From contig USSF01000019.1 in NCBI GenBank assembly GCA_900557405.1, positions 1-33,850 on the forward strand: a stretch of 33,850 nucleotides of DNA, read 5' to 3'. Positions 31,566 through 33,850 of the stretch are shown piece by piece (position 1 is the first letter of the stretch; each line of letters opens with the position of its first letter). The notes beneath the pieces are model-generated. The model searched no databases, was not told the origin of the DNA, and worked only from the letters and a program-made list of their open reading frames with translations. The DNA is from an uncultured Prevotella sp. (lineage in GTDB: Bacteria > Bacteroidota > Bacteroidia > Bacteroidales > Bacteroidaceae). The translations under genes were made by a program, and so were the position numbers.

Positions 31566-32726
31566 ATGAAAAAAATACTATTGTTAGGCTCAGGCGAACT
31601 GGGCAAAGAATTTGTCATTGCCGCAAAGCGTGCCGGACAGTATGTCATAGCGTGTGACCGCTATGCGAATGCTCCGGCAATGCAGGTGGCAGATGAATAT
31701 GAAGTGTTCAACATGCTCGACGGTGACGCCCTTGACCATGTGGTCGAGAAGCATTTCCCGGACATCATCGTGCCGGAAATCGAGGCAATCCGCACCGAGC
31801 GTCTCTTCGACTATGAGAAGGAAGGTATACAGATAACGCCGAGTGCACGGGCCGTGAACTTCACGATGAACCGCAAGGCTATCCGTGACCTTGCTGCAAA
31901 GGAACTCGGACTGCGCACTGCCAAATATTTCTATGCCAAGACCCTCGAAGAATTGAAGGAACATTCCAGGGAGATAGGTTTCCCGTGTGTCATCAAACCG
32001 CTCATGTCTTCGTCAGGTCATGGCCAGAGCGTTGTCAAAGGTGCCGATGAACTCGAGGCAGCCTTCAATGCGGCAATGGAAGGCAGTCGTGGTGATGTGA
32101 AGGAGATAATAATCGAGGAATTCATACATTTCGACAGTGAGTTCACATTGCTCACCGTAACACAGAAAAACGGTCCCACGCTGTTCTGTCCGCCAATCGG
32201 CCATGTGCAGAAGGGAGGCGACTACCGCGAGAGTTGGCAGCCGTTCTGTATTCCTGCCGACGAACTGAAGAAGGCAGAGGAGATGGCGGGGAAAGTGACG
32301 GCAGCCCTGACCGGTGCCGGAATATGGGGAGTGGAGTTCTTCCTTACGAAAGAGGGAGAAGTAATCTTCTCGGAACTCTCCCCACGTCCGCACGATACAG
32401 GAATGGTGACGCTTGCACACACACTTAATCTGAATGAATTTGAACTGCATTTCCGTGCTGTCATGGGATTGCCTATACCGGCAATACATCTCGAGCATGC
32501 CGGAGCCAGTGCGGTAGTCCTTGCCAAGGAAGAGAAAGAGGGAGAACCCAAGTATAACATGACAGATGTGTTGGGCGAGGACTATACCCGTCTGCGTATC
32601 TTCGGAAAGCAGGAACAGCATATCGGCCGACGTATGGGTGTTGTGCTGTGTTATGGCGATAAGGATGCTGACACCACGCCGTTGCGCGACAAGGCTAAGC
32701 GTCTTGCCGGAACAGTGATAAAGTGA
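31566..32726 (+). CDS. purT: Formate-dependent phosphoribosylglycinamide formyltransferase (GART 2)
   Basis: 386 residues of the ATP-grasp superfamily. PurT makes formyl-GAR from GAR, formate and ATP in purine synthesis, an alternative to the folate-dependent PurN. Visible features are [17 protein letters not shown] near residues 8-24, [12 protein letters not shown] near 75, [21 protein letters not shown] near 102, [19 protein letters not shown] near 142, and [28 protein letters not shown] near 257-284. It begins 93 bases after rfbB. The downstream acyltransferase follows within a few dozen bases. Confidence 0.95.
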   Translation: MKKILLLGSGELGKEFVIAAKRAGQYVIACDRYANAPAMQVADEYEVFNMLDGDALDHVVEKHFPDIIVPEIEAIRTERLFDYEKEGIQITPSARAVNFTMNRKAIRDLAAKELGLRTAKYFYAKTLEELKEHSREIGFPCVIKPLMSSSGHGQSVVKGADELEAAFNAAMEGSRGDVKEIIIEEFIHFDSEFTLLTVTQKNGPTLFCPPIGHVQKGGDYRESWQPFCIPADELKKAEEMAGKVTAALTGAGIWGVEFFLTKEGEVIFSELSPRPHDTGMVTLAHTLNLNEFELHFRAVMGLPIPAIHLEHAGASAVVLAKEEKEGEPKYNMTDVLGEDYTRLRIFGKQEQHIGRRMGVVLCYGDKDADTTPLRDKAKRLAGTVIK

Positions 32727-32758
32727 TTCAATATTCTGACCAGGGAAAAACGATAAAT

Positions 32759-33805
32759 ATGCCAAGCCATAAGATAGAAAGCATACAAGCCCTGCGCTTT
32801 GTGTTCTGCATGTTGATATTCTCATTCCATTTCCGTGGGATGATGATAAAGACGGACGTATTTACCTATGGAGGTGATGCGGGAGTGTCGTTCTTCTTCA
32901 TTCTTAGTGGCTTTGTGCTGTGTCTGGGCAGCGGAAAAAGGGTAGAGGACGGAAGTCTGAAATTGCTTCCGTTCCTTCGTTCCCGTCTGCAGAAGCTGTA
33001 TCCTCTCCATTTTGCAGCAATGCTCATAGCTGTGTCTTTCAATGTGTATCTTGGCGAGGGGTTCCGTCCGGGAGCCTTCGTCGCACAGCTGTTTCTTGTG
33101 CAGTCATGGTTCCTGTCGCGCAGTATCCTTCTCTACGGCAACGGCGTGTCATGGTTCCTCGGTCCGTTGTTCCTCTGTTATGCCCTGTTCCCCTGGCTTT
33201 ACCGCAATATCGTGGAGAGACGGCCCCGTGCCGGCTTTATCGCTATAGTGATAGTCTATCTGATGTGCTATAGTTCAGTGTCGTTGATATCCGACCAGGT
33301 TATAGATGACTGTCTGAACGGCTTCCCTCCATTGCGTATAGCCGATTTCGCCGTGGGTATGCTTGCTTATTCAGTATGGCGCAGCGACAAGGCACAGAAT
33401 CTGAGGCAAAGACTGTTGGCAATGAGCGCAGTGCGCCTTACGCTTTACGATCTGTTGTGTGTTGCCGTTGTCGTAGCCACGTATTTCGCCTATCTCCATC
33501 TTCCCTCATGGTTCCGGTTCTCGATGCTCTATTGGGTACCGTTCCCCGTCATTATATGTTATTTCGCATTGACGGATGGAGGAAAGGGACTTGTTGGCAG
33601 AATCTTCAGTCTGCGCCCTGTGCAATACCTCGGGAACATAAGTTTCGAGATATACATGCTGCATATAATAGCATTGACCATAGCAGCTTTCATATATGGG
33701 CATGTGATAGGCTATGATGATATCTTCATGCCTGCACTTGTTGTGTTCTCGCTCTTTGTTACAGTCGTCATGGCATCCGTAGCCAGGCAGTTGGAACAAA
33801 GATAA
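32759..33805 (+). CDS. Membrane acyltransferase (Acyltransferase_3 family)
   Basis: 348 residues from the ATG at 32759. A GTG at 32723, overlapping the purT stop, is an in-frame alternative adding twelve residues. The N-terminus KIESIQALRFVFCMLIFSFHF contains the family R and the catalytic-type His. DAGVSFFFILSGFVL is the second hallmark. About ten membrane helices follow. Such enzymes move acetyl or other acyl groups onto lipopolysaccharide, capsule or other envelope glycans. The nearby rfbB supports a surface-glycan role, but the exact target is unknown. Confidence 0.9.
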   Translation: MPSHKIESIQALRFVFCMLIFSFHFRGMMIKTDVFTYGGDAGVSFFFILSGFVLCLGSGKRVEDGSLKLLPFLRSRLQKLYPLHFAAMLIAVSFNVYLGEGFRPGAFVAQLFLVQSWFLSRSILLYGNGVSWFLGPLFLCYALFPWLYRNIVERRPRAGFIAIVIVYLMCYSSVSLISDQVIDDCLNGFPPLRIADFAVGMLAYSVWRSDKAQNLRQRLLAMSAVRLTLYDLLCVAVVVATYFAYLHLPSWFRFSMLYWVPFPVIICYFALTDGGKGLVGRIFSLRPVQYLGNISFEIYMLHIIALTIAAFIYGHVIGYDDIFMPALVVFSLFVTVVMASVARQLEQR

Positions 33806-33821
33806 TGCAAATCGAATGCAG

Positions 33822-33844
33822 AACAACAAGCTTGCTTGATTGTT
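33822..33844. terminator. Hairpin after the acyltransferase gene
   Basis: AACAACAAG (33822-33830) pairs with CTTG-A-TTGTT (33835-33844) around a CTTG loop, giving nine pairs and one bulged A. It begins 17 bases after the stop at 33805. The window ends too soon to see whether a T-run follows. Confidence 0.35.
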
Positions 33845-33850
33845 ATGCTG

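Overview
The window looks like a chromosomal segment from a Prevotella-type member of the Bacteroidales (phylum Bacteroidota). Support comes from a cluster of Bacteroidota-type proteins (an alpha-2-macroglobulin followed by a DUF1573 protein, a PorE-like OmpA lipoprotein, a TonB/ExbB/ExbD/ExbD cluster, a B12-dependent ribonucleotide reductase). It also comes from promoters of the Bacteroidota TAnnTTTG type and from the lack of strong Shine-Dalgarno sequences. The genus is an inference; the phylum is fairly secure. I see no rRNA, tRNA, insertion sequence, phage, CRISPR array or defence island. Most of the DNA is conserved housekeeping sequence, and the unusual material is in the intergenic regions.

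Layout. 219-8870 (+): a very large alpha-2-macroglobulin and a DUF1573 protein, then the translationally coupled pair meaB-ispH. 8860-9825 (-): a BASS-type membrane transporter that converges on ispH with an 11-bp overlap. 10073-10981 (+): a cation diffusion facilitator. 11128-18274 (-): five genes in one direction, in transcription order nrdJ, folB, an N-acetylmuramoyl-L-alanine amidase, an MCE/MlaD protein and dnaA. 18591-18809 (+): a tiny membrane protein. 19292-22634 (+): a Ton-type energy-transduction cluster (TonB, ExbB, an unknown four-helix membrane protein, ExbD, ExbD). 22800-25515 (+): a flavin reductase-like protein and topoisomerase III. 25563-30221 (+): a PorE-like lipoprotein, a MATE exporter, a cytidylate kinase-like protein and a phosphoesterase. 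30324-33805 (+): rfbB, purT and a membrane acyltransferase.

Functional themes. Envelope biology dominates: alpha-2-macroglobulin, MCE lipid transport, a murein amidase, a PorE-like type IX secretion component, Ton energisation and a surface-polysaccharide acyltransferase and dehydratase. Two proteins (MeaB, NrdJ) belong to adenosylcobalamin-dependent pathways.

Most interesting non-coding structure: (1) a helically phased array of AGTACT palindromes with four 19-bp direct repeats upstream of the Ton cluster; (2) three exact copies of a 10-mer, GTCGAAAGAC in the sense of the message, in the presumed dnaA leader; (3) a dispersed family of AT-rich intergenic elements containing AACTCTAAATTCTAAATTCA or close variants just before start codons, one of which splits the Ton/Exb cluster; (4) a GTCAACTCGT short tandem repeat whose relatives lie on both sides of the Ton cluster; (5) a perfect dyad next to the promoter of the cation exporter. 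None proves a new system, but each is a concrete, testable signal.
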